A stretch of DNA of 64,000 nucleotides from Chloroflexota bacterium (GTDB taxonomy: Bacteria; Chloroflexota; Anaerolineae; Anaerolineales; Villigracilaceae), in contig JACRLC010000045.1 in the NCBI GenBank assembly GCA_016235425.1, positions 26,561 to 90,560 of the forward strand. Reading direction: 5' to 3'. Under the pieces are notes generated by a model. The model searched no databases, was not told the DNA's origin, and saw nothing but the letters and a program-made list of their open reading frames with translations. The translations under genes and the position numbers were made by a program. How positions within the stretch are numbered: position 1 is the stretch's first letter; each line of letters starts with the position of its first letter. Of this stretch, positions 8,780 through 16,492 are shown piece after piece.

Positions 8780-9127
8780 GTGTTCCGTAATCTGGTTTGG
8801 TTCTTCGCTCCTTTCATCGGCTGGATATTTGCCCACATGAGTTTTGCGATTCCGGTCAAACGTTTGCGTGAAACGGATACGATGATGGCTTTTTATCACC
8901 CGAAGCCTTCGTATCCGTTTCATGTTATCCTCGTGCCGAAGAAGGAAATCCCCGCGTTGAAAGACCTCGACCCAAACGATGCCGCGTTTTTACGCGACTT
9001 GTATGCGACAGTCCAAAGTTTGGTGGAAGAATTTCATTTGCAGGCATATCGTCTCATTGTGAACGGCGGGGAGTATCAAGATTTCCCGCATTTGCATTTT
9101 CACCTGGTGGCGGACGTTCAACAGTAG
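8780..9127 (+). CDS. HIT domain protein with hydrophobic N-terminus
   Basis: Histidine-triad nucleotide-binding protein of about 115 residues. The active-site HLHFHL motif lies near the C-terminus and the [19 protein letters not shown] core is typical of the family, which hydrolyses nucleotide phosphoramidates and related esters. The GTG at 8780 is chosen because the preceding frame overlaps xpt and because the hydrophobic stretch [18 protein letters not shown] would otherwise be lost; a shorter form from the ATG at 8837 is possible. Only 10 bases separate it from xpt. The start region shares GCGTGTTCCGT with the repeat in the guaA leader. Confidence 0.75.
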   Translation: MFRNLVWFFAPFIGWIFAHMSFAIPVKRLRETDTMMAFYHPKPSYPFHVILVPKKEIPALKDLDPNDAAFLRDLYATVQSLVEEFHLQAYRLIVNGGEYQDFPHLHFHLVADVQQ

Positions 9128-9140
9128 AATGGCTGAAGTA

Positions 9141-9179
9141 GTTTCCATATACTCTGTGTTTTATGGAATATATGGAAAC
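9141..9179. repeat. AT-rich inverted repeat before guaA
   Basis: Inverted repeat with 11-base arms GTTTCCATATA (9141-9151) and TATATGGAAAC (9169-9179), lying about 40 bases upstream of a TATAAT box. It could be an operator for guaA, or a hairpin ending the xpt-HIT transcript. No T-run follows, so the operator reading is slightly preferred. Confidence 0.5.
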
Positions 9180-9218
9180 GTGTCAAGTGTCTTTTCAGAG
9201 AAGCCGGGAAAGCACGGC

Positions 9219-9224
9219 TATAAT
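9219..9224 (+). promoter_or_regulatory. Possible -10 box of guaA
   Basis: Perfect TATAAT (context GGCTATAATTC) 73 bases upstream of the guaA start. No good -35 hexamer is present at 17 bases. The resulting leader would contain the hairpin at 9249-9288. Confidence 0.4.
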
Positions 9225-9248
9225 TCAATGAAAACAAAAGAGGAGAAA

Positions 9249-9288
9249 ACGGAACACGCAACACGAAATAATATGCAGCGTGTTCCGT
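9249..9288 (+). repeat. Hairpin in the guaA leader
   Basis: Inverted repeat with arms ACGGAACACGC (9249-9259) and GCGTGTTCCGT (9278-9288) and an 18-base loop, 8 bases before the guaA ATG. A third copy of the right arm lies at the HIT gene start (8778-8788), so it belongs to a repeat family; its position could still influence translation of guaA. Confidence 0.6.
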
Positions 9289-9296
9289 ATCAGGCT

Positions 9297-10874
9297 ATGA
9301 ACTCAATCGCCATTCTTGATTTCGGTTCCCAATACGCGCAGATCATTGCGCGGCGTGTGCGTGAGGCGCAGGTCTATTGCGAGTTGTTTCCGTGGGACGC
9401 GCCGCAGGAGAAAATCCTTTCGATTAAACCGAAGGGATTTATTTTGTCGGGCGGCCCCAAGTCCGTTTACGAGGAGGGCGCGCCGTTCATTCAAAAGTTC
9501 ATCCTTAAATCGGGTCTGCCGATTCTCGGCATTTGCTATGGGATGCAGGCTCTCACCCATGCGCTGGGCGGACAGGTTGATCCGTCCGCGCAACGCGAGT
9601 ATGGCCCGGCGGAAATCGAGCCGTTGATCCCCGGTACGATGCTCGATGCGATTTCCAAAGTGTGGATGTCGCACGGCGACCGCATTACGCGTATGCCGGA
9701 TGGTTTCGCCGCGCTGGCAAAATCGGGCAACAGTCCATTTGCGGCGATGGGAGATTTTCAGCGGAAATACTTTGGCGTGCAGTTTCACCCGGAGGTGCAT
9801 CACACGCCCAACGGCGCGGAACTGCTCAAGCATTTCGCAGTTGACATCTGCGGCGCTGTGCCGGACTGGACGCCTGCTTCCATTATTGACGACGCAGTGG
9901 CGCGCATCCGAAAGCAGGTGGGAAATGAGCGCGTGCTGGCGGCTGTCTCCGGCGGCGTGGACTCGTCCGTGGCGGCGGCGCTGGTGCACAAGGCGATTGG
10001 CGATCAACTCGTCGCGGTGTTCGTGGATACGGGATTGCTTCGCGCAAATGAGGGGGAACAGGTTGCTTCGGCGTTTCGGGAGAATTTGCACGCCGAGTTA
10101 ATCGCGGTGGACGCGAGCGAGGAATTTTTGTCCGCGTTGAAGGGGGAGACCGACCCCGAGAAAAAGCGAAAGATTGTCGGCGAGAAATTCATCCGCGTGT
10201 TTGAGGCGCAGGCAAAGGGACTCGGCCAGCCGAAGTTTTTGGTGCAGGGGACGATTTACCCGGATGTGGTTGAGTCGTCTGCGCCGGATCGAAACAAGGC
10301 TGAGAAAATCAAAACGCATCACAACGTGGGTGGGCTTCCTGAAGACATGCAGTTTGAGCTGGTGGAGCCTCTGCGGTATCTGTTCAAGGATGAGGTGCGG
10401 CTTGTCGGGGAGGCGCTTGGACTGCCGGAAATGCTCGTTTGGCGGCAGCCGTTTCCGGGTCCGGGGTTGACCGTGCGCTGTCTCGGGGAGATCACGCGCG
10501 AGCGTGTGAGCCGCTTGCGGGCGGCGGATAAAATCCTTTTGGATGAATTGTCCAAAGAAGGGTTTTTGGGCAAGCCCCGCTTCTCCGATAATTTAACTAA
10601 TGAAGAAGCGGGGAAGAGCGGGAAGGTTTCGCAGGCGTTTGTGGCTTTGCTTCCGGTGCGTTCGGTGGGGGTGATGGGCGACCAGCGGACTTACCAGGAG
10701 GCGGCGGCGATCCGCGCGGTGACGACGGAGGATTTCATGACGGCGGATTGGGCGCGCCTGCCGCACGATTTGCTGGCGCGTGTGGCGAATCGTATAGTCA
10801 ATGAAGTAGACGGAATCAATCGCGTCGTGTATGATATTACAAGTAAACCGCCCGCGACGATTGAATGGGAGTGA
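9297..10874 (+). CDS. guaA: GMP synthase (glutamine-hydrolysing)
   Basis: Converts XMP to GMP using glutamine and ATP. Exactly 525 residues, the usual length. The N-terminal class I glutamine amidotransferase domain has the nucleophile C80 in GICYG and the H164-x-E166 pair in QFHPE. The ATP pyrophosphatase domain has SGGVDSS (218-224), and the C-terminal dimerisation domain ends in the family hallmark PPATIEWE. The frame extends 56 codons upstream with no resemblance to GuaA, so the ATG before NSIAILDFG is chosen. With xpt it supplies guanine nucleotides. Confidence 0.97.
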   Translation: MNSIAILDFGSQYAQIIARRVREAQVYCELFPWDAPQEKILSIKPKGFILSGGPKSVYEEGAPFIQKFILKSGLPILGICYGMQALTHALGGQVDPSAQREYGPAEIEPLIPGTMLDAISKVWMSHGDRITRMPDGFAALAKSGNSPFAAMGDFQRKYFGVQFHPEVHHTPNGAELLKHFAVDICGAVPDWTPASIIDDAVARIRKQVGNERVLAAVSGGVDSSVAAALVHKAIGDQLVAVFVDTGLLRANEGEQVASAFRENLHAELIAVDASEEFLSALKGETDPEKKRKIVGEKFIRVFEAQAKGLGQPKFLVQGTIYPDVVESSAPDRNKAEKIKTHHNVGGLPEDMQFELVEPLRYLFKDEVRLVGEALGLPEMLVWRQPFPGPGLTVRCLGEITRERVSRLRAADKILLDELSKEGFLGKPRFSDNLTNEEAGKSGKVSQAFVALLPVRSVGVMGDQRTYQEAAAIRAVTTEDFMTADWARLPHDLLARVANRIVNEVDGINRVVYDITSKPPATIEWE

Positions 10875-10901
10875 GGCGACACTTCGACCGGCTCAGTGCA
10901 G

Positions 10902-10962
10902 GTTTACGATTTGCGATTGACGATTTGCGATTTACGATTTGCGATTTACGATTTGCGATTTT
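10902..10962. repeat. Short tandem repeat of TTTACGATTTGCGA units
   Basis: About five degenerate copies of a 10-base pattern alternating TTTACGA and TTTGCGA, preceded at 10881-10899 by a CTTCGACCGGCTCAGTGCA interspersed repeat. It fills most of the gap between guaA and the next membrane protein. Slippage-type expansion is the likely origin; I see no terminator for guaA in it. Confidence 0.75.
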
Positions 10963-10985
10963 GGATTGGCGATTGAGGAGGCTGC

Positions 10986-11912
10986 ATGAATTTCAACTTT
11001 GGTGAAGTGCTTGCTCGCGCATGGCAGGTCATTTGGAAACATAAAGTATTGTGGATCTTCGGTATCCTTGCCGGTTGTGCTCGCGGCGGGGGTGGAGGCG
11101 GTGGCGGGGGTGGGAACAGAAGCTACCAAACCGGGCCAAATGGCGACTTCCCTTTTGATGAAAGAGCCTTCGACCAGATCGGCCAGTGGTTCAGCGACAA
11201 TTTGTGGATCGTCGTGGCTATCATTATTGCGTTGTTCCTGATTTCGATTTTCTTTTATTTCATCGCCTTCATCGGAAAAATCGGCTTGATAAAAGGCACG
11301 CAAAAAGTCGAGACTGGCGCGCAAGTGTTGAACTTTGGCGAACTCTTTTCCGAAAGCACGCCATATTTCTGGCGCGTCGTTGGTTTGAATTTTCTCGTTG
11401 GCCTCGCGTTTCTTGCCATTCTTATCTCGTTTGCTTTGTTGGGAATCATAACCGCAGGAATTGGCTTCCTGTGTCTCATCCCGCTTGTGTGTGTTCTCAT
11501 TCCGGTTTCATGGGCGGCGGTTGTCGTACTTGAGCAAGCGAACGCCGCAATCGTAATCGAGAACTTGTCCATGTTCGAGGGACTCAAACGCGGCTGGGAA
11601 GTATCGAAAGCCAACTTTGGCCCAATCATCATCATGGCGCTCATCCTGCTCTTTGGCGGGGGCATCGTCAGCGTGATCATTGCCCTGCCAATTTTCCTTG
11701 CCATCATCCCGATCATCCCCAGCCTTGTTACCGGCGATTTCCAGGCATCTTCATTATGGGTTGCGGGCTTGTGCTTCGTGGCCTTCCTGCCGGTGCTTAT
11801 TGTTTTGAACGGCATCCTTTCTGCATACATTCAATCCGCGTGGACGCTTACTTTCATGCGCCTCACTGCCCCTCAACAAAACACGCCTGTTTTCATTGAG
11901 GCAAATGCGTAA
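10986..11912 (+). CDS. Polytopic membrane protein with glycine-rich loop
   Basis: Integral membrane protein of 308 residues with about six hydrophobic segments. The N-terminus NFGEVLARAWQVIWKHKVLWIFGILAG resembles the DUF7544/YciC-like glycerophosphodiester-phosphodiesterase membrane domain, and a GLKRGWEVSKANFGPI segment recurs in such proteins. Unusual is an uninterrupted run of ten glycines (about residues 35-44) between the first two helices. Function unknown. Its stop codon overlaps the start of the FHA gene (ATGCGTAA), so the two are coupled, and the PP2C gene follows in the same operon. Confidence 0.8.
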   Translation: MNFNFGEVLARAWQVIWKHKVLWIFGILAGCARGGGGGGGGGGNRSYQTGPNGDFPFDERAFDQIGQWFSDNLWIVVAIIIALFLISIFFYFIAFIGKIGLIKGTQKVETGAQVLNFGELFSESTPYFWRVVGLNFLVGLAFLAILISFALLGIITAGIGFLCLIPLVCVLIPVSWAAVVVLEQANAAIVIENLSMFEGLKRGWEVSKANFGPIIIMALILLFGGGIVSVIIALPIFLAIIPIIPSLVTGDFQASSLWVAGLCFVAFLPVLIVLNGILSAYIQSAWTLTFMRLTAPQQNTPVFIEANA

Positions 11913-13824
11913 ATTTCTTGCTCTGGTTTTCGTTCTCAGCCTGCTCTTCGCACCGGCGGATCTTTCTGCCCGCGCGCAGGGCCAGGCTGCAGCGGAACTC
12001 TACCCTCCGGACATTTCCGCTTTTCCGGCAGTTTCCGCCCTCCTCGACGTTTTCGACGCGAACCGGATTTTCGCATCTGGACTCAAGCCGGAAGCTGTTA
12101 CCGTTATCGAAGATGGACAGCCAGTCCCGGTCACTTCCCTTAACGAACTGGCCGTTCCCCTTCAACTGGTCGTTGCAGTCAACCAGGGCGCGTCACTGGA
12201 TGCGCGAGATACGGCAGGCTTCTCGCGTTTCAACCGCGTGGCGCAAGTCCTGGCCGGTTGGGCGCAGACCCGCCCAGCCGACCTGCCCGATGATTTCAGC
12301 CTCGTCAGCCAGGGCGGGCCGGAGATCACCCACTCAGCGGCGGCGGATTTCATCGTCGGCCTGAACAACTTCCAGCCCGATTTTCGCGCCGCCACACCCA
12401 ACCTCCAATCCCTGAACATTGCCATACAGATCGTCAGCGAGCAGACGCCGCGCCTCGGCATGAAGCGCGCCATCCTCTTGATCACCCCGCACATGGACGA
12501 CCCGAATATTGCGTCGGCCATCCAGCCGTTCATTGAACAGGCCAATGAAAGGGGCATTCGCGTCTTTGTCTGGTTTGTGGACCTCGATGCGTTCTTCGCC
12601 ACCACCAGCGCGGCGGCATTCAACACGCTCGCCATGGAAACCGGTGGGAGCATGTTTGGGTATTCGGGCCTGGAAAGATTTCCCGATCCCGAGGCTTACT
12701 TCGCGCCTCTGCGGCGGGTCTATGCGCTTTCCTACGACTCACGCCTCACTACCGGCGGCGAACATACGATCAGCGTGCAGGCCAGCCTTTCATCCGGGCC
12801 TGTCACGTCCGCGGAACAAACCATCAGCTTGGAGGTCCAGCCTCCGAACCCGATCCTCGTCACGCCGCCCATGCAGATCACGCGGCGCGCCCCGGAGGAC
12901 GATCCGTTCAACACGGAAATTCTCCTGCCTGCCGAGCAGGTGATCGAGATCATCACCGAATTCCCGGATCAACACAAACGTCAACTGGTACGAACCACCT
13001 TATATGTAGACGGCCAGATTGCGGATGAAAATACCGAGGAACCGTTCGATCAATTCACCTGGGACCTCACCGTTTACACAACGAGCGGCGTACACCACGT
13101 TGTAGTCGAAGCGGTCGATTCGCTTGGGTTGAGCAAAACCAGCATGAGCATACCGGTAACGGTGACCGTCATCCAGCCGCCGCGCGGCCCGGCGGCATGG
13201 CTTGCAAAATATCGCCAGGAGATCACCATCGGCGCGATTGCCATCGCCGGGCTGGTTCTGCTGACCATGCTCCTTTCCGGCCGCGTCCGTATCCCATCCC
13301 TGCGCGCCAGGCGTGAAGCCCGCCGCACCAATGAAGATCCTCTCACGCAACCCATTCAAGCCGTGCAGGAAATCCCCGCCCCCATCGCCGTTGAAGAAAA
13401 ACCAAAACGGCGCTCATCAATAAAACCGAAGAAGACCGCTTCCGCGGCCGGCCCAAAACCGGTCAACGCGCCTGCTTCATTTATCCGCCTCACCGCAGAC
13501 GGCCAGCCGGCCACGTCCAACCCGATCACTATCGTCGAAAAAGAGGTGACCTTCGGCACCGACCCGGTGCAATGCACTCAAGTGTTGGATGACCCATCAC
13601 TCTCGCCTTTGCATGCGCGCCTCAGGCAAACAGATGACGGCGGCTATCTGCTATTCGATAATAACTCCATCGCTGGAACGTGGGTGAATTATGAACCGGT
13701 CCCGCGCGAGGGCTATCGGCTGGCGCAAAGCGATGTGGTAAACTTCGGCCAATTAATTTATCGCTTCACTCTTCGGACGCCTCCAACAACTCCAAAACCG
13801 AAAGTCACAGTTCAAAAAGCCTGA
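11905..13824 (+). CDS. Transmembrane protein with extracellular VWA-like domain and cytoplasmic FHA domain
   Basis: Protein of 639 residues. A signal peptide (KFLALVFVLSLLFAPADLSARA) leads into an extracellular region resembling the VWFA-related domains (VTVIEDGQPVPVTSL, RAILLITPHMDD, YALSYDSRLTTGGEHTI). A single transmembrane helix (about 445-465) and a basic, proline-rich linker lead to a cytoplasmic FHA domain (about 540-625; VTFGTD, SPLHARL, DNNSIAGTWVN), which binds phosphothreonine. The ATG at 11905 is preferred to an upstream TTG. A PP2C phosphatase follows after 3 bases, so the pair probably reads and erases Ser/Thr phosphorylation in response to an outside signal; the kinase is not in this window. 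Confidence 0.85.
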   Translation: MRKFLALVFVLSLLFAPADLSARAQGQAAAELYPPDISAFPAVSALLDVFDANRIFASGLKPEAVTVIEDGQPVPVTSLNELAVPLQLVVAVNQGASLDARDTAGFSRFNRVAQVLAGWAQTRPADLPDDFSLVSQGGPEITHSAAADFIVGLNNFQPDFRAATPNLQSLNIAIQIVSEQTPRLGMKRAILLITPHMDDPNIASAIQPFIEQANERGIRVFVWFVDLDAFFATTSAAAFNTLAMETGGSMFGYSGLERFPDPEAYFAPLRRVYALSYDSRLTTGGEHTISVQASLSSGPVTSAEQTISLEVQPPNPILVTPPMQITRRAPEDDPFNTEILLPAEQVIEIITEFPDQHKRQLVRTTLYVDGQIADENTEEPFDQFTWDLTVYTTSGVHHVVVEAVDSLGLSKTSMSIPVTVTVIQPPRGPAAWLAKYRQEITIGAIAIAGLVLLTMLLSGRVRIPSLRARREARRTNEDPLTQPIQAVQEIPAPIAVEEKPKRRSSIKPKKTASAAGPKPVNAPASFIRLTADGQPATSNPITIVEKEVTFGTDPVQCTQVLDDPSLSPLHARLRQTDDGGYLLFDNNSIAGTWVNYEPVPREGYRLAQSDVVNFGQLIYRFTLRTPPTTPKPKVTVQKA

Positions 13825-13827
13825 AGA

Positions 13828-14697
13828 ATGATCCGTTCTTCATTAGCCCATCTTCATATATCTGCGCTCAGCCATCCCGGTATGACGGGAAAGAATAACG
13901 AAGACAGATATGCAGTCTCTTCGTATCACCTGAGCAAGGATGACCCGCGTCCCGCGGTCTTTGCCATGGTTGCAGATGGGATCGGCGGTCACCGCGCCGG
14001 TGAGGTAGCCGCGGAACTGGCGGTCAATTACATCAGTCAGGCCGTATCCGAGAGCAACGCCAAACGTCCCCTCAAGATTTTGGAAAACGCGATCCACGAT
14101 GCCAGCCAGGCCATTGCCGCGCATTCGGCTGGAAAAGTGGACGAGGAAGGCATGGGGGCCACCTGTGCCTGTGTTTGGATCATCGAGAACAAACTTTACA
14201 CCGCGCACGTAGGCGATTCCCGCATTTACCTTCTACGCGGAAAATACATCCGCCGCCTCACCACCGACCACACCTGGGTGCAGGAAGCGATTGAAAAAGG
14301 CATCATCACCCCCGAACAGGCGCATGACCATCCCAACGTCCACGTCATTCGCAGGCACTTGGGCGGGGTCCAATTGCCCCAGGTGGATTTTCGCCTGAGA
14401 TTGGATGATAACGAGACTGACGATGAAGCGCAGGGAAACCAGGAATATACCCTTGAACCGTCGGACATTATCCTCATTTGCAGTGACGGCCTGACCGACC
14501 TGGTATGGGACGATGAGATCCTCCAGACCATTCGCTCGAAGAAGGACGTGAAATCCGCCGCGGAAGCGCTCGTGGACATGGCTAACAAGCGCGGCGGCCA
14601 CGACAATATCACCGTCGTGTTGATGTCCATGCCGAAGCTGGAAGAGACGGTAAAAAGGAAACCCGGCTTCTTCGATTGGCTTCTCGGAGACGAATAA
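13828..14697 (+). CDS. PP2C family Ser/Thr protein phosphatase
   Basis: Metal-dependent protein phosphatase of 289 residues, the bacterial PphA/PstP class. It shows NNEDRYAV, the metal-binding VADGIGGHRAGEVAAE motif, HVGDSRIYLLR, the late SDGLTDLV and GGHDNITVVL motifs. No transmembrane helix is visible, so it acts in the cytoplasm, presumably on targets bound by the FHA domain of the protein encoded immediately upstream. The gene starts 3 bases after the FHA gene stop and is the last member of the operon. Confidence 0.93.
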   Translation: MIRSSLAHLHISALSHPGMTGKNNEDRYAVSSYHLSKDDPRPAVFAMVADGIGGHRAGEVAAELAVNYISQAVSESNAKRPLKILENAIHDASQAIAAHSAGKVDEEGMGATCACVWIIENKLYTAHVGDSRIYLLRGKYIRRLTTDHTWVQEAIEKGIITPEQAHDHPNVHVIRRHLGGVQLPQVDFRLRLDDNETDDEAQGNQEYTLEPSDIILICSDGLTDLVWDDEILQTIRSKKDVKSAAEALVDMANKRGGHDNITVVLMSMPKLEETVKRKPGFFDWLLGDE

Positions 14698-14741
14698 CTT
14701 ACCTGGAACAAAACTGATCCTGCACTGCGGAGAGACAAACG

Positions 14742-16046
14742 TTGAAGACTCCTCATAAACAATTGCTCGCCCTTTTATCGCTGGATGTTTTTTTCGCTTT
14801 GCTGATCGGCCTGCTGGGTACGCGGGTGGGATTCAGCCTGAAGACGAACACACTCACGGTCGGTCTTCACGCGCTGACTGGGCCGTATGGGCGGGATTCG
14901 TGGAAACCCATGCTGATCACGTGGAAATACTGGATCGAAAATAATAAAGCCGTCGCGATCTACAGTGATCTGCTGATACGGGATCATATCAAATTTCAGT
15001 ATCCTCCCAATACGCTCTTCCTTCCCAAACTCATTTTGGAATCTTCGGTTGAGGCGGCCGCATTTTATACAATTGCCACCCGCGTGTTTCTGGCGGTTAC
15101 GATCATGGCCGTTGCCGCCGTCGCATTTTATTCATTGAAATCCTTCGGCCAGCCGCTAAGATCGCCGGCAGATAAACTGTTCTCATTCGTTCTCATCGGC
15201 GTTCTGACGGTCATCTTTTATCCCATCGCCGAGGCCTGCTCGCTGGGACAAAGCCAGGCATGGCTCAATGCCCTTTTTGCAGCTGCGCTCCTATGTTATA
15301 TGACAGGCCATATGACGCTGGCGGGAATCATCATCGGCATCATGGCGTCCTTCAAACCTCAATACGCGCTATTCATTGTATGGGGCATGATGAGAGGCAA
15401 CTGGCGATTGGCGCTGGCAACTCTTATCACGGGCGTCGTCATCGTGATCATTGGCATATCGGAATTTGGTCTTGCCACGTATTTTGATTACCTAAAAGCC
15501 CTTGGTTTTCTCTCGCAACACGGCGAAGCCTTCATGGCGAACCAGAGTGTGAACGGCCTGCTCAATCGTTTTTTCAGCATTGGCGACCCGGAATCCTACA
15601 ACAACACTTACTGGCGCGGACGTTACTTTCCTCCCTTTAATTCCTGGGTCTATTTTGGCACGCTCATCAGCAGTGTAGTGATCGTTGCACTATGCCTGTT
15701 CGGGAAAGCGAACAAAGAAGGCTTTTCATCTTACGTGGATTTCGGGCTGATGGCTTTGGGAGCCACAATGGCTTCACCGATTGCCTGGGAACACCATTAC
15801 GGCATCTTGCTGCCGATCCTGGCCTTGCTCTGGCCGCTGTTCTGGTTTAGCAGCACAAGTTTTAACTCGCGCTGGTTCCAGGTCATTTTTCTTGGGTTGT
15901 ATTTACTGTCCAGCAACCTGATACCTTTCGTGATTATCACTGCGCCCACATACCTGAATATCGCACAATCCTATCTTTTGTTTGCCGCGGCAGGAATATT
16001 CCTGTTGCTTTTGAAAGTGCGTCACGCAGGGAATGTTACCGCCTGA
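14742..16046 (+). CDS. GT87-like polytopic glycosyltransferase
   Basis: Membrane protein of 434 residues with roughly ten hydrophobic segments, resembling the glycosyltransferase family 87 / DUF2029 mannosyltransferases that use polyprenyl-phosphate sugars. Supporting segments are FQYPPNTLFLPKL in the first outer loop, GQSQAWLNALFAAAL, and SFKPQYALF, all typical of the family. The start is a TTG with a GGAG a few bases upstream; an internal start cannot be excluded. It probably builds envelope glycans. A strong terminator follows. Confidence 0.75.
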   Translation: MKTPHKQLLALLSLDVFFALLIGLLGTRVGFSLKTNTLTVGLHALTGPYGRDSWKPMLITWKYWIENNKAVAIYSDLLIRDHIKFQYPPNTLFLPKLILESSVEAAAFYTIATRVFLAVTIMAVAAVAFYSLKSFGQPLRSPADKLFSFVLIGVLTVIFYPIAEACSLGQSQAWLNALFAAALLCYMTGHMTLAGIIIGIMASFKPQYALFIVWGMMRGNWRLALATLITGVVIVIIGISEFGLATYFDYLKALGFLSQHGEAFMANQSVNGLLNRFFSIGDPESYNNTYWRGRYFPPFNSWVYFGTLISSVVIVALCLFGKANKEGFSSYVDFGLMALGATMASPIAWEHHYGILLPILALLWPLFWFSSTSFNSRWFQVIFLGLYLLSSNLIPFVIITAPTYLNIAQSYLLFAAAGIFLLLLKVRHAGNVTA

Positions 16047-16073
16047 CCATCCAGGCCCATATAAGTTTTTCAG

Positions 16074-16102
16074 GAGACCCGGCGTACATCGGGTCTCTTT
16101 TC
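16074..16102 (+). terminator. Intrinsic terminator after the GT87 gene
   Basis: Perfect 8-base stem GAGACCCG / CGGGTCTC with an 8-base loop followed by TTTTC, 28 bases after the stop codon. Confidence 0.85.
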
Positions 16103-16334
16103 ATTAACTGTTTCGCGGATGCCTCTTTGGCACTGGCTTCGATCCCGTCATATATTTTGTCGGCCAAATGTAATAAATGTCAACTAATATTGCGTGCATA
16201 CCTTTAAGCATATAACTTATTATCAGTTCTGTAGATGACTTTGGTACCCTGGTTCTATTCAACAATGAGTCCCCCTGCAACATAATGGCAGTGTGATCGG
16301 CGCGGGATCGTGTTTGCACCGATCACATAAATAA

Positions 16335-16430
16335 ATCTGAAAAAGGCAAACCCGGTGAAAACCGGGGGCGCAAAGTCATGGATCTAAAGCGGTAATTCCG
16401 CCACGATCGCCAGGCTGCCAGGTTGACTTA
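16335..16430 (+). ncRNA. Cyclic-di-GMP-I (GEMM-I) riboswitch aptamer
   Basis: The aptamer fits the GEMM-I consensus: AGGCAAAC, a CCCGG-TGAAAA-CCGGG hairpin carrying the GAAA tetraloop, the invariant CGCAAAGTCA, then GGATCTAAAGC, a GCGG-TAATT-CCGC hairpin and the closing GCCAGGCTGCCAGG strand. GEMM-I RNAs bind one cyclic di-GMP. It is followed 13 bases on by a terminator and then by the gene of a secreted beta-helix protein, so it is expected to control that gene by transcription termination. The rest of the 446-base gap (16103-16334) is A/T-rich and should hold the promoter, which I could not place. Confidence 0.88.
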
Positions 16431-16442
16431 CATGATAAAGCA

Positions 16443-16478
16443 AACTGCCTGGCTTTGCGCCGGGCAGTTCCTTTTTCT
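16443..16478 (+). terminator. Riboswitch expression-platform terminator
   Basis: Hairpin with arms AACTGCCTGGC (16443-16453) and GCCGGGCAGTT (16459-16469), then CCTTTTTCT. The left arm can instead pair with GCCAGGC on the 3' strand of the aptamer (about 16409-16415), giving a plausible antiterminator. The AAGGAGAT ribosome-binding site of the downstream gene follows directly. Confidence 0.85.
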
Positions 16479-16492
16479 GTAAGGAGATATGA

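Noticed and set aside
9128..9296. Purine riboswitch upstream of guaA or xpt
   Set aside because: The conserved purine-aptamer loops were not found; only inverted repeats are present.
9303..10091. 262-codon minus-strand frame inside guaA
   Set aside because: Antisense shadow; GuaA motifs on the plus strand are complete.
10902..10962. Possible CRISPR or iteron array
   Set aside because: The unit is about 10 bp and contiguous without spacers, and no replication gene is adjacent.
16103..16334. Promoter TTGCGT...TATAAC for the riboswitch transcript
   Set aside because: Spacing of 15 bp and a weak -35 make the assignment unsafe.
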